Shown piece by piece: positions 32,263-40,385 of a stretch of 40,385 nt of DNA. The stretch comes from Ktedonobacterales bacterium (GTDB taxonomy: Bacteria; Chloroflexota; Ktedonobacteria; Ktedonobacterales; JADMIN01): positions 1 to 40,385 of the forward strand of contig JAICVS010000022.1 in the NCBI GenBank assembly GCA_025935195.1, written 5' to 3'. The notes below the pieces were generated by a model. It was not told the DNA's origin, did no database searches, and saw only the letters and a program-made list of their open reading frames with translations. Both the position numbers and the translations under genes were made by a program. Each line of letters begins with the position of its first letter. Positions within the stretch are counted from its first letter, which is position 1.

Positions 32263-33098
32263 CCCGTCGCCTCCGCCGCTTCGTACCAGCCACGCAGGCG
32301 CGCGCACGCCCGCCGCAGGTAGTTTCGCACCGTCCGTGTCGTCACGCCACCCAGCGCCCGCGCGATCTCGGCCTCCGATGCGCCATCCCAATAGCGCAGC
32401 ACCACTGTCAGTCGCTCGTGCGCCGGCAGCCGCGTCACCAGCGCGCGCAGATCGGCCAGGTCCGCGGCCGAGAACTGATCGGCGCTGTCCGCGAGCGCAT
32501 CCACTTCCGTGATCGGCGCGTCTTCATCGGGCAGGCGGTCGAGGCTCGCCAGCAAGGCCGGCACGAGCCGCGCCCGCTCACCACTCGCGCCAGCCGCCGT
32601 GCCAGGCCAGTAGCCGTGCTGGCGCATCAGCGCGCCGGCGACGTGGCGCTGCGCGTAGTCGAGCGCGCGTTGGAAGAAGAGCTCCCAGCCCTCGCCGCCC
32701 TCGCCGTCATGCACGACGATGTGCTCCCACAGCCGCAGCGTCAGCTCTTGCCGCAGATCTTCGCGCACCTGCTCGCCCGCCGCGCCGAACAGCCCTGTCG
32801 TACGCGCCACCGTGCGCCGCGCCCAGCGCGCGTTGAGCGCCTCGGTGCGCTCCAGTAGCCGCACGAACAATTCGCGCGCCGCCCGCTGATCGCCGGCCCG
32901 CGCCGCCAGCCGGATGCAATGCGCCAGCGCGCCCAGCGAGACGGCTTGCTGAGGAGCGCGCGCGCGCAGCCGCGCCCACAGCAGCGGTGTGTCCCAGGGG
33001 GCGAGCGTCTCCAACTCGGCGGCCAGGCGCGCATGGGCGAGCCGCACCAGCTCCGCCGCGGGCGTCCCCGCCTCCAGCCCCGTCCGCGCCCCCGCCAT
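32259..33098 (-). CDS. Sigma-70-like (ECF-type) factor
   Basis: 279 residues from the ATG at 33098 with GGAGG. Long N-terminal Ala/Arg/Leu-rich helical extension, region 2-like helices near 115-165, and a clear region 4 at about 220-275: L-P-A-H-E-R-L-T-V-V-L-R-Y-W then A-S-E-A-E-I-A-R-A-L-G and T-T-R-T-V-R-N-Y-L-R-R-A-C-A-R-L-R. ECF factors redirect RNA polymerase to a stress regulon. Its promoter is at 33166-33195, its putative regulator is coupled downstream, and the large TPR gene starts 211 bases away on the other strand. Region 2 is weak, so an unusual sigma group is possible. Confidence 0.75.
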   Translation of the reverse strand: MAGARTGLEAGTPAAELVRLAHARLAAELETLAPWDTPLLWARLRARAPQQAVSLGALAHCIRLAARAGDQRAARELFVRLLERTEALNARWARRTVARTTGLFGAAGEQVREDLRQELTLRLWEHIVVHDGEGGEGWELFFQRALDYAQRHVAGALMRQHGYWPGTAAGASGERARLVPALLASLDRLPDEDAPITEVDALADSADQFSAADLADLRALVTRLPAHERLTVVLRYWDGASEAEIARALGGVTTRTVRNYLRRACARLRGWYEAAEATG

Positions 33099-33165
33099 CG
33101 CTCCCCTCCACGATTCTGGCAGCCATTTTGCTGTTCTCGCAGCCTGTACGCGGCTGCCGCGCCTC

Positions 33166-33195
33166 ACTATAGAGCCGCCACGATGCACCCGTCAA
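33166..33195 (-). promoter_or_regulatory. Promoter of the sigma operon
   Basis: On the minus strand TTGACG (33195-33190), 18-base spacer, TATAGT (33171-33166), about 68 bases before the sigma ATG. The leader can fold as GCAGCC...GGCTGC. Confidence 0.65.
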
Positions 33196-33223
33196 CGGGC
33201 ACCCGCTTTCATGGATGACGCTC

Positions 33224-33272
33224 GCTCCTCCTCGCCACGCGCGGAGAAGGAGCCGAGGGGTGAGGAACCCCG
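33224..33272 (-). repeat. CTCACCCCC palindromic repeat, copy F
   Basis: On the minus strand a TTCCTCACCCCTCGGCTCC head and TTCTCC...GGAG core, placed between the divergent sigma and TPR genes and about 40 bases before the TPR start. Confidence 0.65.
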
Positions 33273-33309
33273 GCCGTCGTCGTCCCGCCTGGAGATGTGA
33301 GGGAATATC

Positions 33310-36300
33310 ATGCCTCAGCCGGACGAGCGCCACGACGAGCGCCACTGGGAATACGCGCTACGCCACGTGCGCGACGCGGTAGAGGCGCTGCGCATGGCCG
33401 GCATCGCGCCGCTCGCGCGCCCGCGTGTGCTCGCGGCGGCCCGCGCGCTGGGCTATCCGCTCGCGCTCGACGACTGGTACGCCGCCGCCTGGGCGCTGGA
33501 GCGCGCCGGGGAGTACCGGCGTGCCGGCAACGGCGCGAGCGAGTGGCTCGAACCGGCGAGGTCGGAAGGGCTGACATCGGCGGTCGCGACTGCCGGGCGC
33601 CAGCGATCATCCGGCGGGCAGGGAACGGGCACAGCGGCGGACCCCTTCGACGGCCGCCCCTGGCTCGCCGGGGCGCTGCGCGCCGAATTCGAGCGCACAC
33701 ACGATAGCGCGGCGCTCGCCGCCCTCGCCGCCGCCCTGCGCGACACGCACCCAGCCGAGGCCGAGCGCTGCCTGCGCGCCGTCTGCGAGCTGGACCCGCA
33801 CGACACCAGCGCCCTGCTCGCGCTCGCGCGCCTGCTCAACGCGCGTGGCGATGGCGAGCATGCGGCGATCTATGCGGAGCGGTTGGTGCTGCTGGCGCCG
33901 GAGAACGCCGACGCGCAGGTGTTGCTCGGCAACATCCTGGATGACCGGGGCCAGCGCGGCCTGGCGCGCGAATACTTCCGGCGCGCGATCGAGCTGGCGC
34001 CCAGCCACGCCGCCGCCCGCTTCAATTACGGCGTGCTGCTGCTGCGCGATGGCCGCCGCGCCCAGGCCGAGCAGCAGCTGCGCCGCGCCGTGGCGCTCGC
34101 GCCCGACGACGTGGGCGCGCTGCTCACGCTCAGCATGGCGCTCATGGAGGTCGGCAATCTCGCGGAAGCCGAGCGACATCTGCGCCGCGCGCTCGCGCTG
34201 GACCCGGAGCAGGGCCGCGCCCACCGCCAGTATGGCACCCTGCTGACACGCGCCCGCCGCTACGATGAGGCCAGGGCCGCGCTGATGGCGGCCGCGCGCC
34301 TGCTCCCCGACGACGTGGTGATCCTGCTCCAGCTCGCCGGGGTGCTGGATGAGCTGGGCGAGCATACACGCGCCGCCCAGGTCTTCCGTGAGGCGTGCAT
34401 GCGCGACCCCAGGCAGGCTGAAGCCTCGTTCACCTGGCTGCTGGAGCGCGACCCCACCAACGTGGTCACGCTCGTCCACCTCGCCCAGCTCTACGTACAC
34501 GCGCGCCGCTGGGCCGACGCCGAGAAGGTCTTGCAGCGCGCGCTGCAAGCGGAGCCGGATTCCGTGCCGGCGCTGCGGCTCTACGGCATCGCGCTCGCCG
34601 AGCAGGGCCGGCCGATCCCCGCCGAGGGCGTGTTGCGCCGCGCGCTGGCCCTTGCCCCAGCGGACAGCGAGGCACGCGACCGGTTGGCGCGGCTGCTGCG
34701 CGATGGCGGGCGACCGGATGCGGCGATCGCGCTGTGGGAGGAGGCGTTGCGCTGGGACTCCAAAGACGCGCGGGCCTACCGCGCGCTGGCGGCGCTACTC
34801 GACGATGCACGCCGCGAGGCCGAGGCCGTGGACGCCTACCGCCGCGCCGTGGAGCTGGCACCCGACGACGCCGAGGCGCGTGTGGAATACGCCGCGCTGC
34901 TGCGGCGGCTGGGCCGGCGCGAGGCGGCGGCGGCACAGATCCATGCCGCGCTGGCGCTCGACCCCACCGACCCCGGCGCGCTCAGTCGCCTGGCGCTGCT
35001 GCGGCTGGACGACGGACAGGATGTCGAGGCCGAGGCCTTGCTGCGCCGGGCGCTGGACCGGCATCCGAGGCTGCCCGGCGTGCTGGCGCAGCTCGCGCTG
35101 CTGCGCGGGCGCCACGGCTGGGCCGACGAGTCCGAGGCGCTGCTGCGCCGCGCCCTTGCGCGCGACCCACACGATCCGCGCCTCGCGTTGGCGTTGGGCG
35201 AGCTATTGGAACAACGCGACCGCGGCGAGGAGGCCGGCCCGTTCTTGCGGCAGGCGGCCGGCGCGCTGCATACCGACCCCACTGCCCATCTGGCATACGG
35301 CGAGCATCTCACACGCTGGGGCAGCGCGGGCAAGGGGCTGGATAGCCTGCGTCGCGCGGTGGCGCTCGCGCCGGAAAATCCCGCGCTGATCGCCGCGCTG
35401 GCCCGTGCGCTGGCCGAGAGCGACCGCACCGAGGAGGCGGAGGAGCAGTTCAAGCGGGCGCTGCGTCTGGCGCCTGAGCAGGCCGATATCTACGTCGAAT
35501 ACGGGTTGCTGCTCGAGCGCCAGCATCGCCTCAGCGAGGCCGAGACGACGCTACGGGTGGCGCTTGGCCTGGCGCCAGAGAGCGCCGCGCCACGGGTGGC
35601 GCTCGCCAAGCTGTTAGAGCGTCAGGGCCAGACGGACGTAGCGGCGGCGCTGTATGCCGAGGCGGCGGAGCGCGATCCGGCGGGGGCGGAGCGTTTCTTC
35701 CGCCGCGAGCTGGCCGACGCGCCGGGCGATGTCAGCACGCTAGTCAATCTCGCCAACGTGCTGGCGCGCGAGGGACACGAGCGCGACGCCGAGCACCTGT
35801 ATCAGCGCGCGCTGGACGAAGCGCCGGGCGACGACGTGGCGCTGATCAACCTGGGCCTGCTGCTGCGGCGCGCCGGCCGCGCGGAGGAGGCACAGCGCGC
35901 GTTCGCCAAAGCATCCGCCCGCCGGCCGGATGACACGCGCGTCCAGTTGATGCGCGCGGAGGCGCTGGCGGAGCTGGATCGCGACGAGCAGGCCGCCGCG
36001 ATCTATCGCCGCATTCTGGAACGCGAGCACGGGAACGTGGATGCGCTCGTCGGCCTGGCGAATGTGCTGGATGGCGCGCGCCGCGCCGGCGAGGCGGAAT
36101 CGCTCTACCGCCGCGCCATCGCCGCGGACGCCGCCAACTGGGAGGCGCACTACCACTACGCCATCCTGCTGGCCGATCAAGAGCGCGACGAAGAGGCTGA
36201 GCGCGCATTCCAGCGCGCCGTCGCGCTGGAGCCGGCGGACGCGCAGCCGCCGATGGGGTACGCCCGCTTCCTGGCGGCACGCGCGCGCTGGGCGGAGGCG

Positions 36301-37170
36301 GCCGCCCACTACGGTGCGGCCGCGCTGCTGGCTCCCGAGCGCCCGGACATTCACCTGGAGCGGGCGCTCGCGCTGGCGGCGCTGGATCGCCGGGCCGAGG
36401 CGCGGGCATCCTTCGAGCGGGCGCTCGCGCTCGATTCCCAGGATGCGCGGGCGCTGCGTCACTACGGCGAGGCGCTCTACGAATGGGGCAAATGGGCGGA
36501 GGCCGAGGCGCGGCTGTGCGCGGCGCTGGCCGTTCGCCCCGGCGATGTCGCCGCGCGCCTGGTGCTGGCCGAGCTGCTGGAGGCAACGGACCGGGCGGCT
36601 GAGGCGCTCGCCGAATATCGCCGCGCCGCTGACCTCGCCCCCGACGACGCCGATGTGCTGTCGCGGCTGGCAGACACGCTCGCCCGCCAGGGCGATCCCG
36701 CCAGCGCGGCCGCGCTCCTCACGCGCGCCAGCGCATCCCCGCCCAGCGAGCCGGACACCGCGCTTCCCACAAATGACGATGACTCGCCCCCATCCGAACG
36801 CGAATCAGCATCCACCGTCATTCCCCTACGGCCCACCCTACCCATCGCCACGCCAGCTTTTGAGCCGGCATCCAGCCAGCCGCCATCGCCGGCATCACCA
36901 CCAGCCGCGCCGTCGCAGCCCGCATCCGCGTCACCACCTGCGTCACCATCCGCGCGGACAGCCCCCGCGCCCGATCACAGCGTCCTCACACTCACGAACA
37001 CGGCCCAGCCGCTCTCCAACGGCGCCACCGAGCCGCCGGACATCGGCTCGATCTCGCTGCCGCGCGGCGCGCGCATGCGCGGCTGGCCGCGCCGCGACCG
37101 TCGCGTGCCAAAGGCCGAGCGCGTCGCGCGGCCGGGCTTCTTCGCCCGCCTCTTCCACTGGGGCCGCTGA
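33310..37170 (+). CDS. Giant TPR-repeat protein (1286 residues)
   Basis: GAGGGA stands seven bases before the ATG. N-terminal ~60 residues form a helical, winged-helix-like unit; a short Gly/Ser linker; then about 29 TPR units of 34 residues from about 140 to 1145 with the W/L-L-x-x-L...A...F...A-L-x-L-x-P pattern; a Pro/Ser/Ala-rich linker (about 1150-1250); and a basic tail ending R-P-G-F-F-A-R-L-F-H-W-G-R. TPR superhelices act as protein scaffolds. No signal peptide or membrane helix is seen. Two irregular units (about 355-410 and 775-830) match each other, hinting at a 12-TPR block duplication. Function unknown; position suggests linkage with the flanking sigma systems. Confidence 0.9.
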   Translation: MPQPDERHDERHWEYALRHVRDAVEALRMAGIAPLARPRVLAAARALGYPLALDDWYAAAWALERAGEYRRAGNGASEWLEPARSEGLTSAVATAGRQRSSGGQGTGTAADPFDGRPWLAGALRAEFERTHDSAALAALAAALRDTHPAEAERCLRAVCELDPHDTSALLALARLLNARGDGEHAAIYAERLVLLAPENADAQVLLGNILDDRGQRGLAREYFRRAIELAPSHAAARFNYGVLLLRDGRRAQAEQQLRRAVALAPDDVGALLTLSMALMEVGNLAEAERHLRRALALDPEQGRAHRQYGTLLTRARRYDEARAALMAAARLLPDDVVILLQLAGVLDELGEHTRAAQVFREACMRDPRQAEASFTWLLERDPTNVVTLVHLAQLYVHARRWADAEKVLQRALQAEPDSVPALRLYGIALAEQGRPIPAEGVLRRALALAPADSEARDRLARLLRDGGRPDAAIALWEEALRWDSKDARAYRALAALLDDARREAEAVDAYRRAVELAPDDAEARVEYAALLRRLGRREAAAAQIHAALALDPTDPGALSRLALLRLDDGQDVEAEALLRRALDRHPRLPGVLAQLALLRGRHGWADESEALLRRALARDPHDPRLALALGELLEQRDRGEEAGPFLRQAAGALHTDPTAHLAYGEHLTRWGSAGKGLDSLRRAVALAPENPALIAALARALAESDRTEEAEEQFKRALRLAPEQADIYVEYGLLLERQHRLSEAETTLRVALGLAPESAAPRVALAKLLERQGQTDVAAALYAEAAERDPAGAERFFRRELADAPGDVSTLVNLANVLAREGHERDAEHLYQRALDEAPGDDVALINLGLLLRRAGRAEEAQRAFAKASARRPDDTRVQLMRAEALAELDRDEQAAAIYRRILEREHGNVDALVGLANVLDGARRAGEAESLYRRAIAADAANWEAHYHYAILLADQERDEEAERAFQRAVALEPADAQPPMGYARFLAARARWAEAAAHYGAAALLAPERPDIHLERALALAALDRRAEARASFERALALDSQDARALRHYGEALYEWGKWAEAEARLCAALAVRPGDVAARLVLAELLEATDRAAEALAEYRRAADLAPDDADVLSRLADTLARQGDPASAAALLTRASASPPSEPDTALPTNDDDSPPSERESASTVIPLRPTLPIATPAFEPASSQPPSPASPPAAPSQPASASPPASPSARTAPAPDHSVLTLTNTAQPLSNGATEPPDIGSISLPRGARMRGWPRRDRRVPKAERVARPGFFARLFHWGR

Positions 37171-37306
37171 TGCGCCGGGCATCCGCATTGATCGCCCACG
37201 ATCATCTCACCGCTCAAAACTCAACGGTCAGGATTCGCCCGCTCGTGCGATGTAGTAGGTAGAGGGGCGCGCGGAGCCGTCCCTCACCAGCCGGGAAGGC
37301 CCGCGC

Positions 37307-37909
37307 ATGCACGAGCGCGATACGACCGTGTCCCCGTCGTTCTCGCGGGCGGCGTTCACCGCTCTGGTAGACCGCCACGCCGCGGCGCTACACGCCTTTC
37401 TGCGCGGTATGACGGAGAGCGCCGAGCAGGCCCACGATCTGGCGCAAGACACCTTCCACGACGCCTGGCGCGCGGCGCGGTCGGGCGCCGCCCCATTCAC
37501 CGCGGGCAGCGCCGACGACGAGCCGCGGCGCTGGCTCTTCCACACCGCCTATTGCAAAGCCGTCTCGGCCTTGCGCCGCCGCCACCTGATCGCCTGGGAA
37601 TCGCTCGACCTGGCAACGGAGACTGAGGGCGACCTCGCCAGCGGCCATGACGCCTTCCCCGACCGCATCGCCGAATCCGAGGCCGTTCGCGCCGCGCTCG
37701 CGCGCCTCGCGCCGCCGGATGCCGCCTGTCTCTTGCTGCGCGTGGTCTACGGCTTCAGCGCCGCCGAGGTGGGCCAGATCGTCGGCGCGAGCGCCGAGGT
37801 CGTCACCAAGCGCCTCTCGCGCGCCCGGCAACGCCTGCGCGCCGCCTACCTCGCCGAGACACGGCAGGACGGCGAGCCTATCTGCCCCAAGGAGCCCGCG
37901 CAGCCATGA
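37307..37909 (+). CDS. ECF sigma factor (second system)
   Basis: 200 residues, GGAAGG before the ATG. Region 2 at about 15-80: F-T-A-L-V-D-R-H-A-A-A-L-H-A-F-L-R and A-H-D-L-A-Q-D-T-F-H-D-A-W-R-A; region 4 at about 135-185: L-A-P-P-D-A-A-C-L-L-L-R-V-V-Y-G-F-S-A-A-E-V-G-Q-I-V-G and V-T-K-R-L-S-R-A-R-Q-R-L. The stop overlaps the anti-sigma start as ATGA (37906-37909), so both are made together. Likely kept inactive by that protein until its outer domain receives a signal. The 37171-37306 gap holds no clear promoter. Confidence 0.92.
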   Translation: MHERDTTVSPSFSRAAFTALVDRHAAALHAFLRGMTESAEQAHDLAQDTFHDAWRAARSGAAPFTAGSADDEPRRWLFHTAYCKAVSALRRRHLIAWESLDLATETEGDLASGHDAFPDRIAESEAVRAALARLAPPDAACLLLRVVYGFSAAEVGQIVGASAEVVTKRLSRARQRLRAAYLAETRQDGEPICPKEPAQP

Positions 37910-39576
37910 GAAGCACCAACTCCCACCGGCCGGAGCGGCTGCCAGAACCGCTGCCGGGGCCGCTCTGCGCGGTGTACGCGCCGCTGCTCCCCGTGCTGGA
38001 CGAGCCGGCGACCCAGCCGCGGCTCGCCGCCGAGGTGCGCGCCCACGCGGCCGCATGCGCCTATTGCCGCGCCCGCGCCGACGAGTACACCCGGCTCGAC
38101 GCCGCGCTGCGCCGGGCCTTCGCGCCGGACACCCTGCCGGCGCCGCGCACGGAGGAGATCATGCGGCACCTCAGCGACGATACCGAAGCCGCGCCTGTCG
38201 CGACTCCCGCCCCCACGCCCAGCTCCGAGCCTTCCGTCACGCTCGTCTCGCTCGACCACCAGCGCCCACCGCGGCGCGCGGTCACGGCGCTGGCCGCGCT
38301 GGCCGCCGCCCTCGTCGTCGCGCTGCTCGCGCAGCTCATCATCTCAGCGCACCCGCACGGCCCATCCGTGGCCGCCGGGCAGACCCCGCCCTCCGGCACG
38401 ACCATCCCGGCGCGCGGCGAGGAGACGCTGCTGAACGACGTCAGCATGGTCTCGCCGGACGAGGGATGGGCCGTCGGGCAGCATACCGATGCGCCCAATG
38501 GGGATGCTCAGGGGCCGGCGTCGCGAGGCGTGATCTACCACTATCTGCATGGCCGCTGGCAGCAGGTGGACGGCATCCCGAATACCGTCGGCGCGCTCTA
38601 CGTCGTCCAGATGCTCTCCGCCAGCGACGGATGGGCGGCGGGTGGGAATACCATCTTGCGCTACGACGGCCACAGGTGGAGCCCGCAAGCCGCCATTCCC
38701 GATCAATTGGCTGGCCTGCGCATGCTCACGCCAACAGACGGCTGGGCCATTGCCGAAACCATTGACCCCTACAGTTCCACCGGCATCTACCACTTCGACG
38801 GCGCGCAGTGGAAGCCAGCTCCGCTCTCCGCCGCGCTGCGCTCGCTCGCGCACCGGGGGATCGGCTTGCGCGCCATCCAGATGCGCTCGGCTGATGAGGG
38901 CTGGATCGTGGGCGAGGTCGAGGGCGACTCGACGACGATACAGACCGGCCCAAACTCGTCGTCCACCTATCCGAGCACGCCGCCCACCGGCCTCCTGCTC
39001 CATCTGTCGAGAGGACAGTGGACCGTCCAGGCGACGTTCCCCAACACGACGCTGAGCGACATCGCCATGACATCCGCCGGTGATGGCTGGGCGGTCGGCA
39101 ACGACCATACCTATCGCTTCCAGAGCGACGATCCTAGCCCCTTCGACAGCACGCACATGCTGCTGCTGCGCTCTTCCGCGGGCCGGTGGCAGCGCGTGAC
39201 GGTGCCGCTGGCTGATCCCAGCCGCCTCTCTGGGACGCTCTCGCACATCGTCATGCGCTCACCCGATGACGGATGGATCAGCGGGGCATCAGATGGCGGG
39301 GTGAGCTCCAGCGTCGGAGACGCACCCCAGACCGCCGTACTACTGCACTACACCGGCGGCCGCTGGATCGAGACGCAGACGCCGGTGATTGCCCACCGTT
39401 TCCACTACTCCGTCTCCAGCCTCGCGGTCATGGCGGCGGGGGATGTCTGGGCCGTCGGCGCCTCGCTTCTGCCGCGTGAGGACGGTGTTCCCAGCGGGGG
39501 GGGAGGCTTCACGCCGACCATCGTTCCCCTCATCCTCCACTACCATGACGGCGCCTGGAGTGTCATCACCTCTTGA
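37906..39576 (+). CDS. Zinc anti-sigma factor with outer beta-propeller
   Basis: 556 residues. Cytoplasmic anti-sigma part with the ZAS zinc motif H47-x3-C51-x2-C54; Pro/Ala linker; one transmembrane helix at about 125-147; then an outer domain of about 400 residues with at least seven D-G-W-A-V-G-type turns (E-G-W-A-V-G, D-G-W-A-A-G, D-G-W-A-I, E-G-W-I-V-G, D-G-W-A-V-G, D-G-W-I-S-G, D-V-W-A-V-G), typical of Ycf48/BNR-like beta-propellers. Topology: sigma bound inside, sensor or binding propeller outside. Such fusions are known to me from Ktedonobacteria. Signal and release mechanism are unknown. Confidence 0.88.
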   Translation: MRSTNSHRPERLPEPLPGPLCAVYAPLLPVLDEPATQPRLAAEVRAHAAACAYCRARADEYTRLDAALRRAFAPDTLPAPRTEEIMRHLSDDTEAAPVATPAPTPSSEPSVTLVSLDHQRPPRRAVTALAALAAALVVALLAQLIISAHPHGPSVAAGQTPPSGTTIPARGEETLLNDVSMVSPDEGWAVGQHTDAPNGDAQGPASRGVIYHYLHGRWQQVDGIPNTVGALYVVQMLSASDGWAAGGNTILRYDGHRWSPQAAIPDQLAGLRMLTPTDGWAIAETIDPYSSTGIYHFDGAQWKPAPLSAALRSLAHRGIGLRAIQMRSADEGWIVGEVEGDSTTIQTGPNSSSTYPSTPPTGLLLHLSRGQWTVQATFPNTTLSDIAMTSAGDGWAVGNDHTYRFQSDDPSPFDSTHMLLLRSSAGRWQRVTVPLADPSRLSGTLSHIVMRSPDDGWISGASDGGVSSSVGDAPQTAVLLHYTGGRWIETQTPVIAHRFHYSVSSLAVMAAGDVWAVGASLLPREDGVPSGGGGFTPTIVPLILHYHDGAWSVITS

Positions 39577-39840
39577 GCGGATGTGATGATTCCCCTTCGT
39601 GATCCCAGCCCCGCGTACGCCTCGAATGGCATGTGCGGGGCCATTGCCATTACGGCGGGGCACCACACACGATACGTGTGCGGAGCCACGTGCGCCTTTA
39701 TCCTGAGCGACCCGCACGAGCGTACTGAAACCACATCGCCGGCAGCCATCCCCACCGAGCCGGGCTATCCTCAGCCCCGCGCGGCGCCGGCACGATCAGG
39801 CAGCATCCCCTCCCTTCCCCTCAGCGTTTCATTCCCGCTG

Positions 39841-40140
39841 CCGCGGGAGCCGGCCAGTGCCGATCCAGACCGCACCGTGCTGGAGGCGTATCGCGCCGGG
39901 CTGGTCGGGCCAGAGGGCACGATTGTCGCGAGCATACTGGGCAACGGCCTCTTCCGCCTGGATGATCTGGAGAAGCCGGTCGGCGCGTTCAGCCTGGACG
40001 TACTCGACGCCTGCGAGGCGGCGGTGCTCGCCTTCCCTGGCCCGGTGATCGCCGTCTCGCACGACCGCTGGTTCATCCAGCGCTTCGGCGGCGAGCGCTG
40101 GTCGCTGGCGGACGGCCGCCTGCGCCGCTGTAACGCCTGA
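39841..40140 (+). pseudogene. ABC-F ATPase C-terminal remnant
   Basis: The frame contains T-V-L-E-A-Y-R, G-L-F-R and D-L-x-K-P-V-G, then jumps straight to S-L-D-V-L-D-A and ends V-I-A-V-S-H-D-R-W-F-I-Q-R-F with the H-loop His. An intact ABC-F protein has the signature L-S-x-G-Q, Walker B and the D-box between K-P-V-G and S-L-D-V-L; about 35 residues are missing here, and the first ABC domain is not present upstream. It is thus a decayed ribosome-protection-type ATPase fragment. The open frame reaches back to 39583 but shows no family match before about 39841. Confidence 0.75.
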
Positions 40141-40385
40141 ACGTGACCGTCTGGTAAGGTGACGGGGATGTTTGACATGGGCCTAACACGAGTAGAACAT
40201 AGGAAGTTCGATTTGCCCACAGATAACCTGGCATCTACCAAATGTGCTGCTTGACGTACCCACTACAATGCGCTAGGGTAGAAAAGCCGACGCGCTCGAA
40301 GCGGCCATCCTCTACAACGGTGCCACACCGCACTAGACTGGTAGCTCGTCAGAATCATTGCACAACACATTGGTTATCTGAAAAC
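40141..40385. other. AT-richer gene-free right edge
   Basis: Visibly lower G+C than the rest. Contains TTTGACATG (about 40172) and TTGACG-N17-TAGGGT (40251-40279), weak promoter-like elements, but no supported gene. May be the upstream region of a gene beyond the edge or imported DNA. Confidence 0.4.

Noticed and set aside
39583..39840. Extra coding sequence upstream of the ABC-F remnant
   Set aside because: The frame is open but shows no ABC-F similarity and no ribosome-binding site, so it is treated as non-coding.
40251..40279. TTGACG-N17-TAGGGT promoter near the right edge
   Set aside because: The -10 is poor and the downstream gene, if any, is outside the window; kept only as a remark on the edge region.

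Overview
This window looks like a chromosomal segment of a GC-rich bacterium (about two thirds G+C by eye), most probably a member of the Chloroflexota such as a Ktedonobacteria- or Thermomicrobia-like lineage. The assignment is inference. It rests on a Phe T-box in front of pheS, an L34-RnpA-YidD-YidC-KhpB block, an anti-sigma factor fused to an outer beta-propeller with D-G-W-A-V-G repeats, abundant intergenic palindromes and GTG/TTG starts. No rRNA or tRNA gene was seen.

Layout. 1-7.4 kb is a translation block: a partial KDPG aldolase (minus strand), then rpmI, rplT, a SpoU-type rRNA methyltransferase, a tRNA-Phe T-box, pheS, a homoserine dehydrogenase and pheT, closed by a strong terminator. 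7.4-10.7 kb is accessory: a GGCAA-rich dispersed repeat, an MFS transporter, a small membrane-anchored protein, a ChrB-type chromate-resistance domain protein and an inverted partial repeat copy. 10.7-15.3 kb holds a divergent pair equal to the two halves of fungal FluG (amidohydrolase and glutamine-synthetase-like ligase), a RIO kinase preceded by a possible leader peptide, and an unknown small protein. 15.5-20.1 kb is the minus-strand run rpmH-rnpA-yidD-yidC-khpB-PfkB kinase, but no dnaA or DnaA boxes lie beside rpmH. 20.2-22.2 kb has a cupredoxin lipoprotein, a low-complexity partner protein and a ParA ATPase.

22.2-28.5 kb is rich in intergenic repeats (the second full GGCAA element, palindromes, REP-like units) around a second MFS transporter, a translationally coupled RidA/MpaB-like (DUF2236) pair, a two-spacer remnant with the 61-bp period of a type I-E CRISPR array, a lone receiver protein and a membrane-anchored lysozyme-like protein. 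28.5-31.7 kb has a small Cys/His protein, a ferredoxin reductase with its coupled HTH-GAF regulator whose promoter is bracketed by inverted ACATGT sites, and a KGG stress protein. 31.7-39.6 kb is a signalling island: a sigma factor with a coupled partner, a 1286-residue TPR protein, then a second sigma factor coupled to a zinc anti-sigma protein with an extracytoplasmic beta-propeller. The window ends with a decayed ABC-F ATPase fragment and about 245 bp of AT-richer sequence.

The points most worth following are the CRISPR-like mini array, the helically phased GGCAA repeats (one copy upstream of parA), the triplicated ribosome-binding-site/start-codon unit of the cupredoxin gene, the homoserine dehydrogenase caught inside a Phe T-box operon, the split FluG pair whose ligase has lost ammonium-site residues, and the double sigma/TPR/propeller island.
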